Positions 1 through 13,167 are shown, counted from the first letter of the stretch. The stretch: DNA of 64,000 nucleotides from Mimachlamys varia (GCA_947623455.1 OX392528.1:57120322-57184321); one strand, 5' to 3'. Made by a program: numbers and translations. The notes: generated by a model from the sequence alone, not told the origin.

Positions 1-204
1 ATCTCTTCTGTTTAAAGGCCAAATAAACGTCACTTTTGGAAATGTTTTGTAATTTTAAAAAAATCTGTGAAAAAAATCCAGTTCATAACCATGCAAAAAT
101 AAGCCTAAAACGAAGCACATGTAAACTCGTGCTATAAGTACATGTAACAAGAAACTCTTGACAGAAAATTCGAAAGAATTGAATATAATACAGGTGTGGC
201 CCAC

Positions 205-1351
205 TGTTACGTGGAGACACGACCCTGCATAACAATATCAGGGAATTACAAACCAGGTCAACTGGTTCGTACCTTTTGGCCTATGGTAACGTCTTTGTTC
301 CATAACCTAGAGGTCTCGGGTTCGTGCCCCGCTCGTTTCACTTGTTTCATTTCTGCTCCTTGTTGTAAAACATTGTTTATTTCCCATGTTGGGATGTTTG
401 TATTAATAAGAACTCATGTCTGGGTGTTTGTATGTACATTCCTCCTATGAATACCATTAGTGCCTATTTTGACACAAAATATAAAACAACACATCATATA
501 AATTTCAAGCTCGCGACCACGCCGCTGACTGAGTTTATTACACATACATTGTGCATCGTATTCCATACTCAATACAATTCGCTTTCCCACAAAACATATG
601 TACACAAATCACAACTGTCACATCAATCTCATACCATTAATTTTCGCTTAAAGGCCCAATATACGTAACTTTCGGCAAAACTTGAAGCGCAAATCAAGCC
701 TAATAACTTATTATATTTATAGATTTAGTTAAGATGTACTGATACCAGCAATATCCAAGATGAATTCTTACGCGGTTACCGGTACAGCAGCAGTTGAAAC
801 TCGGTATTTGTAAACAGCCGTCCATTTTGAACCGTCTTCTACCTTCGGTTTGTTGTTGAAGTGGGCCCCACCTGATTTATTTTCAATTCTTTGGATTTTT
901 CTGTCAACAGTTTCTTGTCAGTTACCGCTCAGGTTTACTTCGTTTTAAGCTTATTTTTGCATGGTTATCAACTGGATTTTTTTCAGAATCACAAGAAAAA
1001 TCCCAAAAGTTACGTATATTGGGCATTTAAATGAAAATTCGTCATAATAAAAATATTTTAAAAAATATCTTTGTATTCTATCCTAAAATTGTGTGTCGAC
1101 GTGTCAGCGTAGTCGCTCTGAATGACCATACAATTACACTCGCACGTGCATTATTAGTTACTGAAAGCGCCCTCTATCGGCACGCATTCCAATGGGAGAA
1201 ATACAATTTCAGTCTAAATCGTCTGCTCAAACGAATGAAATTATATAAATAGAATTGCAGCCCCTGGTACCCGATAAAATGTTACGTCGTGACGGATCTG
1301 TTTGATTTGTATGCCTACGTCAGGTTCTATATGCCGTCAATTTTCGTAACA
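205..1351. mobile_element. Solo-LTR-like insertion (TGTTACG...CGTAACA) carrying a nested MITE
   Basis: The insertion starts TGTTACG at 205 and ends CGTAACA at 1351, a 7-bp inverted terminal repeat with TG...CA ends typical of LTR retrotransposons. It is flanked by CCCAC (200-204) and CTCAC (1352-1356), a 5-bp target duplication with one mismatch. Removing the nested MITE leaves about 770 bp, a plausible LTR length for the Ty3/gypsy class. No internal gag-pol region is present, so it would be a solo LTR. A tRNA-like box B (GGTTCGTGCCC near 319) inside it was considered but is weak. Confidence 0.6.
648..1030. mobile_element. TTAA-flanked MITE B (375 bp), complete copy
   Basis: TTAA (648-651) and TTAA (1027-1030) flank an element of 375 bp. 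Its termini are inverted: AGGCCCAATATACGTAACTT at the left and, on the complement of the right end, ATGCCCAATATACGTAACTT. The sequence is a homologue of element A in the opposite orientation, nested inside the LTR-like insertion. It has no coding capacity. It gives the family consensus used to recognise the copies at 12-1572 and 26720-27005. Confidence 0.85.
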
Positions 1352-1572
1352 CTCACTTCAACAACAAGCCGAAGTTAGAAGACAGTTCAAAATAAATACA
1401 CATACCGAGTTTCAACTGCTGCTGTGCCGGTAACCGCGTAAGAATTCATCTTGGATATTGCTGGTATCAGTTAATCTTAACTTAATCTTTAAATATACTA
1501 AGTAATTAGGCTTGATTTTCGCTTCAAGTTTTGCCGAAAGTTACGTACACTTTTTGTATACTGGGCTTTTAA

Positions 1573-2110
1573 GTGTTATGACTCAGGAGTCATGACTACT
1601 TAAGGGCAGGCAGGCAGGCCTTGGGTCAAATATACATGAACATCATGATTGTGATCGTGTATTAATGCAAAGCAATTGTATATATACATGTAGTTAAGGG
1701 GTGGGGATCTCAACCATATAAAATATATGACTCAATAGTAATAAGCCTGAAAGCGCGTGGCAGTCCCTGAGGTCAAATCTAAAATCTTATTTGCGATCGT
1801 CTCTTTATGCTCAGCAATTGTATATATATCTTGGGGGTGGGGATCACAACCGTTTAATAGTTATGACTCAATTGGTTGAGTCTGAAAGGGCCTGGCAGAC
1901 CCTGGCAGGTCAAATGTGATGGTATTCTATATCAATCAATCGTATATAGTTTTTGGGTGGGGATCTCAATCATTTAAAAGTTATGACTCAGGAGTTAAGT
2001 CTGCAAGGGCGTGGCAGACCCTGGAGACATCTTAAATCATATTTGTGATTGTCTCTTTATGCTCAGCATTTGGATATTTACCTTTGGCGTGGGGATCTAA
2101 CTGTTTAAAA
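1573..2110. repeat. Degenerate tandem repeat, about 120-136 bp period, about 4 copies
   Basis: The landmark GTGGGGATC recurs at about 1701, 1837, 1957 and 2089. Around it the copies share a motif like TTATGACTCA, a segment like CTGGCAGACCCTGG, and a segment like CTCTTTATGCTCAGCA. Divergence between copies is high, so the array is old. The first 40 bases form a short unassigned spacer. Confidence 0.75.
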
Positions 2111-2690
2111 GTTGTGTCAATATTGTCAATGGACCCTTTTTGGCCCTGCCCCTCAGGTCCCTGGGGGTTAGCCCCATCATCTACATTAATTTTAATTCCA
2201 GCCACCTTGGAATGCTACCACTGAAATATAAAAATTGTACATTGCTTAGATCCAGAGAAGAAGTCGTTAGTATGAATATTGCCAAATTGACCCCTATCGG
2301 CCCCACCCTCAGGCTCCTTGGGGGTCAGCCCCTTCTTTTGTATAAATTTGAATCATAGCCACCTAGGGATGGTACCACTGAAATAAGAAAGTAATACATT
2401 GCTTAGATCGAGAAAAGAAGTCGTTAATATGAATATTGACATAATTGGCCCGTTTGGTCCACCCCTCAGGCCCATTGGGGGGGGGGGGTCAGTCTCTTCA
2501 TTTGTATAAATTTGAATCCAAGCCATCTAAGATGCTACCGCTGAAATATGAATGCTGTACGTTACTTAGTTTCAGAGAAGAAGTCGTTAATATGAATATT
2601 TGGCCCCGCCCCCCCCCGGCCCCGAGGGGGTCAGCCCAATCATTTGTGTAAATCTGAATCCCAGCCACCTAGGCATGCTACTAGATTAGA
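2111..2690. repeat. Degenerate tandem repeat, about 140-160 bp period, 4 copies
   Basis: Each copy has a GC-rich segment (GGCCC-C-CCC-TCAGG then GGGGGTCAGCCC), followed by an AT-rich segment with TTTGAATCCAGCCACCT and ending in GAAGTCGTTAATATGAATAT. The GC-rich parts lie near 2141, 2299, 2456 and 2601. The short frames read through these copies are not genes. Confidence 0.8.
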
Positions 2691-4704
2691 CTAAACTCCG
2701 ACCTGTGATTATGAAGAAAAAGTCGATCAAGTATCATATACACACAGCCTCCCAAATACACACGCATTCGACACCCACACCCACATCGCCTACACCAGGA
2801 GACCGCCCTTACATGACCCTAGCTGTTACATGTAATAGGACGTATAAACAAACATACCAATCAAAAAGCATGAGACCATCATAACAAACAACTGTTGGGT
2901 GATATAGATCGAGCTGCTTGTTGACACTTTCGTTACATACATCATATTTCACTATTGACGACACACGTATAAAAATGCATGTATTGTTGAAATGTGTCAT
3001 TTTTGACGTATATGCAGTGTTTTGGTGATACCATGTACATGTATCATCATAATGCAATTAAACCTGCAATTGTAACATTTGGTTTACTTTTGAATATTTC
3101 GAAAATATATCGCTGTCACAAATCATTACGGGATGTTTTCCAATCTACAGCGATTAGAGATAAATCCTTTGGCGGCATCGGTGTTTCTTTCTGGACAAAA
3201 TCAACATGCGCCTCTTGAAATCGACATTGATTTATATTGAAATGGTTGATTGCTTTGTTTAGCTTCTCCTCCAGCTGTAGCGACAAACATCCGACCCATT
3301 TCCAGTAAACATGTGGATGTATGTCCACACAAACATCCGACCATTTCCAGTAAACATGTGGATGTATGTCCACAAACATTTATAGAGACGTTCACACACG
3401 TGCTCGCACTCTTACCGAGAGTAATCGTTTAACAGTATCATTATATTAGAATACATGTAAACGCCCAGAACAACCTAAGTTTAACAGGAAACGAAATTGC
3501 GATTTAACAGGCAAGCCATAACTATAATGCTTAGCGCATATAGTTGGGATAGAACGTAACGCGTCATACCAGAGAATGCAGTCTGGCTTATGGGACTGGT
3601 AGCTAGCGAAGCATGGCTCGCCACGGCCGAGCTAGGCTTTAGAGATCGATGAAAGACAAAATTGTTTTAAGGGAAATTATAAAAGTGTCCAGGTGTACTG
3701 GACATTGTCCAGGGATATAGGGGTCAGGGGTCACGGTTTAAGTGGTCACCTCTTCGGCTTTGTGTCTGTACACATATATAATAACATAGCATTATACACT
3801 TGAAGAATTCGCAACAGAGAAAGTCTTACCGCATTGCGGCAAATTACTATAGTTGCGTCCCAGTAAACGTCATGGGTCATTAACTCCAACGAAAATAGCA
3901 CATGGCCTCTACATGTTGCTCGGTTAAATACTTATTGATTCATGTAACTTTTTTTCTAAATTCAGTACCTGGATACGCTGACAAATTTTAATTATTAATT
4001 AATTCTGATAGTTTATTGTTACATGTTTATTCATTAAACTTTGAAGAGAAACGATAACATAACAGTGTGTTTTGTAACGAATTGCCACATAACAGGTCAT
4101 CCAATATATAGTAGCACTGTAAACGGTTTAATTATTAGTTTTAATTGGCAGGAGATACGCCTCTAACAACTATCCAGATGTATAGTGGATCTAGCATAAT
4201 GTTATCAATTACTTAACAGTTCCCAACAGGTGTTAGCATGTCCATGTTAAATAAGAGGAGCTGAAATTTTTAATTTCGTAAAAAGACGGGGTAGACCTAT
4301 TTCCATACCGAAAGTGGACTAAATAAAGTACAGTGTATTTTCCTTTAGAAATACAGACAAGTTACAGATGACACTCGATGGCTTTCATGTGTCCGTTAAA
4401 ACGAATATTTATGTAGTTAATATATTCCTTAGAATACAAGTATGTAGACAAAATTATTTTCTAGTAGATATTATTTTCGCCCTTAGTAAGGATTTTAAAT
4501 AATTATTAAGTAATTAGATTAGTACACCATATATTACAAATTAAATTGGCTGAGGTGAAGGTACGTGTAGAAGCGCCATGCAGGACAAAAATAACAGCAT
4601 TGGTATACCGTCAACGATTTGGGGACTTTCTAACGGATGAATTAATTTGTATCGTACATTAGCAGGTCCCTTGGGCCTATATCATAGTCTTGGATTTATA
4701 TTAG
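2691..4704. other. Non-coding sequence with no recognised gene
   Basis: No coding or RNA feature is supported. The only structure seen is a two-copy tandem repeat of about 41 bp at 3284-3380, containing TTTCCAGTAAACATGTGG. Confidence 0.6.
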
Positions 4705-7700
4705 TCTTGGGCTAGTCACGGGCTGATATGGTACTCTCGGGCTGATATGGTAGTCACGGGCTGATATGGTAGTCTCGGGCTGATATGGTAGTCACAAGCT
4801 GATATGGTAGTCTCGGGCTGATATGGTAGTCCCGGGTTGATATGGCAGTCACGGGCTGATATGGTAGTCACGGGCTGATATGGTAGTCTCGGGCTGATAT
4901 GGTAGTTTCGGTCTGATATGGTAGACCCGGGCTGATATGGCAGTCACGGGCTGGTATGGTAGTCACGGGCTGATATGGTAGTTTCGGGCTGATATGGTAG
5001 CCCCGGGCTGGTATGGTAGCCCCGGGCTGATATGGTAGCCACGGGCTGATATGGTAGTCACGGGCTGATATGGAGGTCTCGGGCTGATATGGTAGTCTCG
5101 GGCTGACATGGTAGTCACGGGCTGACATGGTAGTCACGGGCTGTTATGGTAGTATCCGACTGATATGGTAGTCTCGGGCTGATATGGTAGTCTCGGGCTG
5201 GTATGGTAGTCTTGTGCTGATATGGTAGTCTCGGGCTGATATGGTAGTCTATGGATGATATGGTAGTCTCGGACTGATATGGTAGTCACGGGCTGGTATG
5301 GTAGTCACGGGCTGATATGGTAGTCACGGGCTGATATGGTAGTCACGGGCTGTTATGGTAGTCTCGGGCTGATATGGTAGTCACGGGCTGTTATGGTAGT
5401 CTCTGGCTGATTTGGTAGTATCCGACTGATATGGTAGTCTATGGATGATATAGTAGACACGGGCTGGTATGGTAGTCTCGGACTGATATGTTAGTCACGG
5501 GCTGGTATGGTAGTCACAAGCTGATATGGTAGTCACGGGCTGTTATGGTAGTCTCGGGCTGATTTGGTAGTATCCGACTGATATGGTAGTCTATGGATGA
5601 TATGGTAGTCACGGGCTGATTTGGTAGTCTCGGGCTAATATGGTAGTCACGGGCTGATATGGTAGTCTTGTGCTGATATGGTAGTCTCGGGCTGGTATGG
5701 TAGTATCCGACTGATATGGTAGTCTATGGATGATATGGTAGTCACGGGCTGATTTGGTAGTCTCGGGCCAATATGGTAGTCACGGGCTGATATGGTAGTC
5801 TTGTGCTGATATGGTAGTCTCGGGCTGGTATGGTAGTCTTGTGCTGATATTGTAGCCTCGGGCTGATATGGTAGTCTATGGATGATATGGTAGTCTATGG
5901 ATGATATGGTAGTCTATGGATGATATGGTAGTCACGGGCTGATATGGTAGTCTATGGATGATATGGTAGTTTCGGGCTGATATAGTAGTATCCGACTGAT
6001 ATGGTAGTCTCGAGCAGATATGGTAGTCTCGGGCTGATATGGTAGTCACGGGCTGATATGGTAGTCACGGGCTGATATGGTAGTCTCGGGCTGATATGGT
6101 AGTCACGGGCTGGTATGGTAGTCTATGGATGATATAGTAGTCTCGGGCTGATATGGTAGTCACGGCATGATATGGCAGTCACGGGCTGATATGGTAGTCA
6201 CGGGCTGATATGGTAGTATCCGACTGATATGGTACTCTCGGGCTGATATGGTAGTCACGGGCTGATATGGTAGTCTATGGATGATATGGTAGTCACGGTC
6301 TGTTATGGTAGTATCCGACTGATATGGTAGTCTCGAGCTGATATGATAGTCTCGGGCTGATATGGTAGTCACGGGCTGATATGGTAGTCTATGGATGAAA
6401 TGGTAGTCTCGGGCTGACATGGTAGTCACGGGCTGATATGGTAGTCACGGGCTGTTATGGTAGTCACGGGCTGTTATGGTAGTATCCGACTGATATGGTA
6501 CTCTCGGGCTGATATGATAGTCTCGGGCTGATATGGTAGTCACGGGCTGATATGGTAGTCTATGGATGAAATGGTAGTCTCGGGCTGACATGGTAGTCAC
6601 GGGCTGATATGGTAGTCACGGGCTGTTATGGTAGTATCCGACTGATATGGTACTCTCGGGCTGATATGGTAGTCACGGGCTGATATGGTAGTCTATGGAT
6701 GAAATGGTAGTCTCGGGCTGACATGGTAGTCACGGGCTGATATGGTAGTCACGGTCTGATATGATAGTCACGGGCTGATATGGTAGTATCCGACTGATAT
6801 GGTAGTCTATGGATGAAATGGTAGTCTCGGGCTGATATGGTATTCACGGGCTGATATGGTAGTCACGGGCTGATATGGTAGTCTATGGATGATATGGTAG
6901 TCACGGGCTGATTTGGTAGTCACGGGCTGTTATGGTAGTATCCGACTGATATGGTACTCTCGGGCTGATATGGTAGTCACGGGCTGATATGGTAGTCTAT
7001 GGATGAAATGGTACATGTAGTCACGGGCTGGTATGGTAGTATCCGACTGATATGGTACTCTCGGGCTGATATGGTAGTCACGGGCTGATATGGTAGTCTA
7101 TGGATGAAATGGTACATGTAGTCACGGGCTGATATGGTAGTATCCGACTGATATGGTAGTCTCGGGCTGATATGGTAGTCACGGGCTGATTTGGTAGTCT
7201 CGGGCTAATATGGTAGTCACGGGCTGATATGGTAGTCTTGTGCTGATATGGTAGTCTCGGGCTGGTATGGTAGTCTTGTGCTGATATGGTAGTCTCGGGC
7301 TGATATGGCAGTCACGGGCTGATATGGTAGTCACGGGCTGATATGGTAGTCTCGGGCTGATATGGTAGTTTCGGTCTGATATGGTAGACCCGGGCTGATA
7401 TGGCAGTCACGGACTGATATGGTAGTCTCGGGCTGATATGGTAGTCACGGGCTGTTATGGTAGTATCCGACTGATATCGTACTCTCGGGCTGATATGGTA
7501 GTCACGGGCTGGTATGGTAGTCTATGGATGATATAGTAGTCTCGGGCTGATATGGTAGTCACGGGATGATATGGTAGTCACGGGCTGATATGATAGTCAC
7601 GGGCTGATATGGTAGTCTATGGATGAAATGGTAATCTCGGGCTGACATGGTAGTCACGGGCTGATATGGTAGTCACGGGCTGGTATAGTAGTCTATGGAT

Positions 7701-10152
7701 GATATAGTAGTCTCGGGCTGATATGGTAGTCACGGGCTGATATGGTAGTCACGGACTGACATGGTAGTCACGGGCTGATATGGTAGTCACGGGCTGGTAT
7801 AGTAGTCTATGGATGATATAGTAGTCTCGGGCTGATATGGTAGTCATGGGCTGATATGGTAGTCTCGGGCTGTTATGGCAGTATCCAACTGATATGGTAC
7901 TCTCGGGCTGATATGGTAGTCACGGGCTGGTATGGTAGTCTATGGATGAAATGGTAGTCTCGGGCTGACATGGTAGTCTATGGATGATATGGTAGTCACG
8001 GGCTGATATGATAGTCTTTGGATGATATGTTAGTCACTGGCTGATATGGTAGTCTATGGCTGATATGGTAGTTACGGGCTGATATGGTAGTCACGGGCTG
8101 GTATGGTAGTATCCGACTGATATGGTAGTCACGGGCTGATATGATAGTCTTTGGATGATATGTTAGTCACTGGCTGATATGGTAGTCTATGGCTGATATG
8201 TTAGTTACGGGCTGATATGGTAGTCACGGGCTGGTATGGTAGTATCCGACTGATATGTTAGTCTCGGGCTGATATGGTAGTCTATGGATGATATGGTAGT
8301 CACTGGCTGATATGGTAGTCTATGGCTGATATGGTAGTTACGGGCTGATATGGTAGTCACGGGCTGGTATGGTAGTCTCGGGCTGATATGGTAGTCTCGG
8401 GCTGATATGGTAGTCACGGGCTGATATGGTAGTCTCGGGCTGATATGGTAGTCTCGGGCTGATATGGTAGTCTCGGGCTGATATGGTAGTCACGGGCTGT
8501 TATGGTAGTCACGGGCTGATATAGTAGTCTATGGATGATATGGTAGTCTCGGGCTGATATGGTAGTCTCGGGCTGATATGGTAGTATCCGACTGATATGG
8601 TAGTCACGGGCTGATATGGTAGTCTCGGGCTGGTATGGTAGTCTCGGGCTGATATGGTAGCCACGGGCTGATATGGTAGTCACGGGCTGATATGGTAGGC
8701 TCGTGCTGATATGGTAGTCTCGGGCTGATATGGTAGTCACGGGATGATATGGTAGTCACGGGCTGATATGGTAGTCACGGGCTGTTATGGTAGTCTTTGG
8801 ATGATATGGTAGTCTATGGATGATATGGTAGTCTATGGATGATATGGTAGTCACGGGCTGATATGGTAGTCACGGGATGATATGGTAGTCTATGGATGAT
8901 ATGGTAGTCTATGGATGATATGGTAGTCACGGGATGATATGGTAGTCACGGGCTGATATGGTAGTCACGGGCTGTTATGGTAGTCTATGGATGAAATGGT
9001 AGTCTATGGATGATATGGTAGTCTCGGGCTGATATGGTAGTCTCGGGATGATATGGTAGTCTATGGATGATATGGTAGTCTATGGATGATATGGTAGTCT
9101 ATGGATGATATGGTAGTCTAGGGCTGATATGGTAGTCTCGGGCTGATATGATAGTCACGGGCTGTTATGGTAGTCACGGGCTGATATAGTAGTCTATGGA
9201 TGATATGGTAGTCTCGGGCTGATATGGTAGTCTCGGGCTGATATGGAAGTCACGGGCTGATATGGTAGTATCGGGCTGATATGGTAGTCACGGGCTGATA
9301 TGGTAGTCTATGGATGATATGGTAGTCTCGGGCTGATATGGTAGTCTCGGGCTGATATGGTAGTATCCGACTGATATGGTAATCACGGGCTGATATGGTA
9401 GTCTCGGGCTGGTATGGTAGTCTCGGGCTGATATGGTAGCCACGGGCTGATATGGTAGTCTATGGATGATATAGTAGGCTCGTGCTGATATGGTAGTCTC
9501 GGGCTGATATGGTAGTCTCGGGCTGATATGGTAGTCACGGGATGATATGGTAGTTTATGGATGATATGGTAGTCACGAGCTGTTATGGTAGTCACGGGCT
9601 GATATGGTAGTCACGGGATGATATGGTAGTCTATGGATGATATGGTAGTCTATGGATGATATGGTAGTCACGGGCTGATATGGTAGTCACGGGCTGATAT
9701 GGTAGTCACGGGATGATATGGTAGTCACGGGCTGATATGGTAGTCACGGGCTGTTATGGTAGTCTATGGATGATATGGTAGTCTATGAATGATATGGTAG
9801 TCACGGGATGATATGGTAGTCACGGGCTGATATGGTAGTCACGGGTTGTTATGGTAGTCTATGGATGATATGGTAGTCTATGGATGATATGGTAGTCACG
9901 GGCTGATATGGTAGTCACGGGCTGATATGGTAGTCACGGGATGATATGGTAGTCACGGGCTGATATGGTAGTCTCGGGCTGATATGGTAGTCACGGGCTG
10001 ATATGGTAGTCTATGGATGATATGGTAGTCACGGGCTGATATGGTAGTCTATGGATGATATGGTAGTCTATGGATGATATGGTAGTCTATGGATGATATG
10101 GTAGTCTATGGATGATATGGTAGTCTATGGATGATATGGTAGACTCGGGCTG
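4705..10152. repeat. 19-bp satellite array, about 287 units (5.4 kb)
   Basis: The basic unit is GGTAGTCACGGGCTGATAT (19 bp). The middle of the unit takes a small set of recurring forms: CACGGGCTG, CTCGGGCTG, CTATGGATG, ATCCGACTG and CTTGTGCTG. The end varies between GATAT, GGTAT, GTTAT and GAAAT. Blocks of several units recur as multi-unit duplications, such as the rare GTACATGTAG insertion at 7011 and again at 7112. Because 19 is not a multiple of 3 and most variants lack stops on the minus strand, short repetitive frames (60-108 codons) appear there; I treat these as non-coding. Confidence 0.98.
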
Positions 10153-10717
10153 GATCTGATAACTTCCCATAAGGAGTCATTTTCAAGTTAACTTTTGCAT
10201 TAGCCAATCTAATTACTGCTCTCCGTGATCTGAGGGGCGGATGCTGTTGGACGAAAAAGTTTGCATAATTTGCATTACAAGTTAGTCATATTGGCACATC
10301 AAGCTATATGCATTTTGTGACGAAATAATTTCCTGCAAATGACAGTGTCAGTTTCACTATAGTGTGGAGTACTGAAAGTGCAAAGGTCAACATAGCATGG
10401 GACTTTGTTAGATCCTTGTGTAACGGTGTGAGAATATATCTTCATTTTTAATCAGAACCGAAAAGAAAAGATAGGGAATGAAAAGAAACGATATTGTCCC
10501 AAGTTGAAAAGGAGAAATCGGTTCAATATTGATAAATTACATGTATTGTTAGGCTTGAAACACTCAAATTGAACAGTAAAAATTCCACTGCTGGGATGTT
10601 TATTGATGAGTTTACTTTTCTGAACTCCTAAACATATTATTTGATTTCTAACAACACCAAAGAAATTGAATTTGTTTCCGTTAGAGCGGTTCACAGCAGT
10701 TTCAGAAAGGAATTAGG

Positions 10718-10867
10718 AATTGAATGTCTATTTTGTTGTTGCTTCGGCTGATGACGTCAAGTGAACCTCGCGCAAATGAAGTGAACTAATAAACAGAGCA
10801 GTTCATGTAATATTTGCACGAGGTTCACTTGATTTCAAACATGCGAACAGCAAAATAGACATTCAAT
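10718..10867. repeat. Foldback MITE-like hairpin, about 150 bp
   Basis: The left arm begins TTGAATGTCTATTTTG and continues through AAGTGAACCTCG. The right arm is its complement (CGAGGTTCACTTGA and CAAAATAGACATTCAA). The arms are about 55 bp with a short central loop. There is no coding content. Confidence 0.8.
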
Positions 10868-11270
10868 CCTTATATTTACGATAACTATTTTTAAATGTCC
10901 AGCCATTCGCATGTACTTTAAGCTGCCGGTGTCACACGGTACCTAACCCTTGTTACATTGTTGTTATCGGCATGTATCCAGACATGTATTTACTGGATTA
11001 GTGATTTGTGGATTTTTAATTTGGGACATTAACCAAAAACTACAAGCTTTAAAGGTAGGCAGACGGTACAGTTATGTGTTCACAATTGACAAGATCACAG
11101 ATGCCTCAAAATTCGTTATATCCACTTTTGGACCTAAACCTAAGGTTTTTAGAGTATGTTTAAACTTTTGGAGATTAAGATCAATTTCTGATAAAAATGC
11201 CACCCTAATGTAAACTCATCGGATGTAAAAAATTATATTAGACACCGTAATACAACGTTCAGTTGGCTAA

Positions 11271-11736
11271 GTCATGTGACTTTTATCACCACGTGGCTTT
11301 ATTTAGGGCACTTTGAAAACAAAATGGCGGCTAAAAAGCAGTTTTTCAATGACGGTTAGCGAGGTAAAGTTTTTTGGTCGAAAGAGGGATCACAACGTCA
11401 AATGAAACAACAGGGGCGTTAGTAAAATCAGCTGAGATCACTGATGAACTGAATTTATCTTGTAATGAGAAATATGAATGTAATCCACATTGCTCGTAAT
11501 CGGAGTTTCTCTTTGATGTTGGAAACGATCTGAACGTTACATTTTGCCAGATTGTTGCTTTTACGACTGACAGTTACGCATCTAGGTACAACACACCATG
11601 AATTAGTTTTAGAGTCTGTACCTTTGTTTCGTCCCCTTTTAACCTAAAGCAACTAAAAAATCGAATCGAATCTAGCTGTCATTCGGTTGTCAATGCCGCC
11701 ATTTTGAAGTGCCCTAAATTTTTCGCGGTCACATGA
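11271..11736. repeat. Inverted-repeat element, about 466 bp
   Basis: The left end reads GTCATGTGAC, then TTTAGGGCACTTTGAA, then AAAATGGCGGC. The complement of the right end reads TCATGTGACC, then TTTAGGGCACTTCAA, then AATGGCGGC. The arms are about 45-60 bp with indels. The ATGGCGGC in the left arm opens a frame of only eleven codons before TAG. This is likely a non-autonomous DNA element. Confidence 0.65.
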
Positions 11737-11828
11737 TCGAATCACCGATTTCTAACTCCGTTTCAAAAGAGTTCGTGTATCTCGGACACGGCATATTATA
11801 ACAAATTCCCGGGGCCCCTATGAGCAAG

Positions 11829-12020
11829 CTAGGGTAACCCACGGGCGCTCGAATCTGGACCCCGCCCCCTTTACTCGCCTAATACTCTTATAATATCAAC
11901 TGTTGATATTATAAGAGTATTTGGCGAGTAAAGGGGGCGGGGTCCAGATTTTGATATTATAAGAGTATTAGGCGAGTAAAGGGGACGGGGTCCAGATTCG
12001 AGCGCCCGTGGTTAACCGTT
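11829..12020. repeat. Palindrome with a duplicated third arm
   Basis: A segment of about 60 bp (CTGGACCCCGCCCCCTTTAC, then TCTTATAATATCAAC) is followed at once by its complement, centred on 11901. A second copy of the complement follows at 11952-12014 and extends to pair with the outermost left sequence (CGGGCGCTCGAATCTGG). The locus can therefore fold in two alternative hairpins. Confidence 0.85.
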
Positions 12021-13167
12021 AGGTCCTACAGTAGATCTAGTCTAGGTAGCTTATCAGTTTCGTGAGAAGGTTGCATTTTGCATTAATTGAACCCACGATC
12101 ATCGAGGGGACCTATGAGGAATTTAGGACCAATGCAATATATCTTGAATAAATGCTTTCGGAAATGACAGTATTTTGTCAGATCAAGTATTAGGCCTATT
12201 CAAGCTATGTGCTATATGATACTGGCATAACTCATTGGCATGTAAAACAGCCGTTTTACGGGTGGGTGTAGTACACTCGTATTGTAGGCCTACACAACGT
12301 TAACGATACACTGTTGTAAACAAATGTATTACATCGCCAGGAACGAAAAAGCGCGTGCCCCACGCACTTTATCTGGGAATGAAGCAACCAGAGTTTACTA
12401 CATGTAGTTTCATTGAGGCGGAGCGAAGTGAAATGTAAATATAACACTATAGACAAAGATAGAAAGTCGTATGTTAAACAAGGATGTTTCATTACGAGAG
12501 AGATTTTTTTCTGTTTATGTTAAGACAATGACTGCAAAGGTAAAATTGCAGGTAAAAAGGAAAAATTGCAGGTATAAAGGCTATCATTATCCACTGTTTT
12601 GTTTTATTGTCGCACATTGGCTGAACATCAAGGTGAAGCTCGGCGTCCAATGATTTGATGATTGGTCACAAGCACGGGGTCTGTATATAGATCAACTGAT
12701 TCAATATTCGAGAATATTGAGTTACAAATTCATTTGCCATCTGTACACACCGCCAGATTCGTAAATAATTAAGTTGCTTTGGTGTTGATATACTAACGTG
12801 CTTGCACACCTGGGGTAACGATATCGACAAGGCACTACCCAGGCGGTATAATAGGGTAGTGTTGAAACAAACATACGCCTTGTCAATTTCAGTATCCATT
12901 ACATTGCCAAATCAATATCATGCTGTTTCTATACACCGTATTGTATTGCATGTTTGAGTTGTAATTTGCGGTGGAGAAATCAAATACAAGAGTACTTACC
13001 TCACACCTCTTTGATATAAGGCCCGTGTTCCCCTAACAGTGTACAAATAATTCACACGACTTCCGTTGACATCTGATAGTACTAGTGCAATGCAAACATT
13101 AGGTAGACATAAAGACACTCATAGTATACACATATACTGCGTTGATATTCAAACATCGTTCTCGTCA

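Larger units (their letters stand above)
12..1572. mobile_element. TTAA-flanked MITE-like element A, split into two halves by an LTR-like insertion
   Basis: The left half (16-204) begins AGGCCAAATAAACG after TTAA (12-15). The right half (1352-1568) ends before TTAA (1569-1572). Together the halves match, in opposite orientation, the complete copy at 652-1026 and the truncated copy at 26720-27005. The halves are separated by about 1.1 kb that interrupts the consensus at GGGGCCCACTTCAAC. No transposase frame is present, so it is a non-autonomous element. The TTAA duplication suggests a piggyBac-type mobiliser, but the terminal bases are not a clear piggyBac signature. Confidence 0.75.
10153..13167. 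other. Non-coding sequence with foldback elements
   Basis: Apart from the inverted repeats listed separately (10718-10867, 11271-11736, 11829-12020), no gene is supported. A weaker inverted pair lies at 12826-12886 (GACAAGGC with GCCTTGTC). Confidence 0.55.

Noticed and set aside
280..340. tRNA-like stretch with GGTTCGTGCCC
   Set aside because: No cloverleaf could be drawn; it sits inside the LTR-like insertion and is better explained as part of it.
4868..9595. Several minus-strand frames of 70-108 codons (TTISARDYHISPRLPYQP-like)
   Set aside because: They are translations of the 19-bp satellite, broken at random by variant units.
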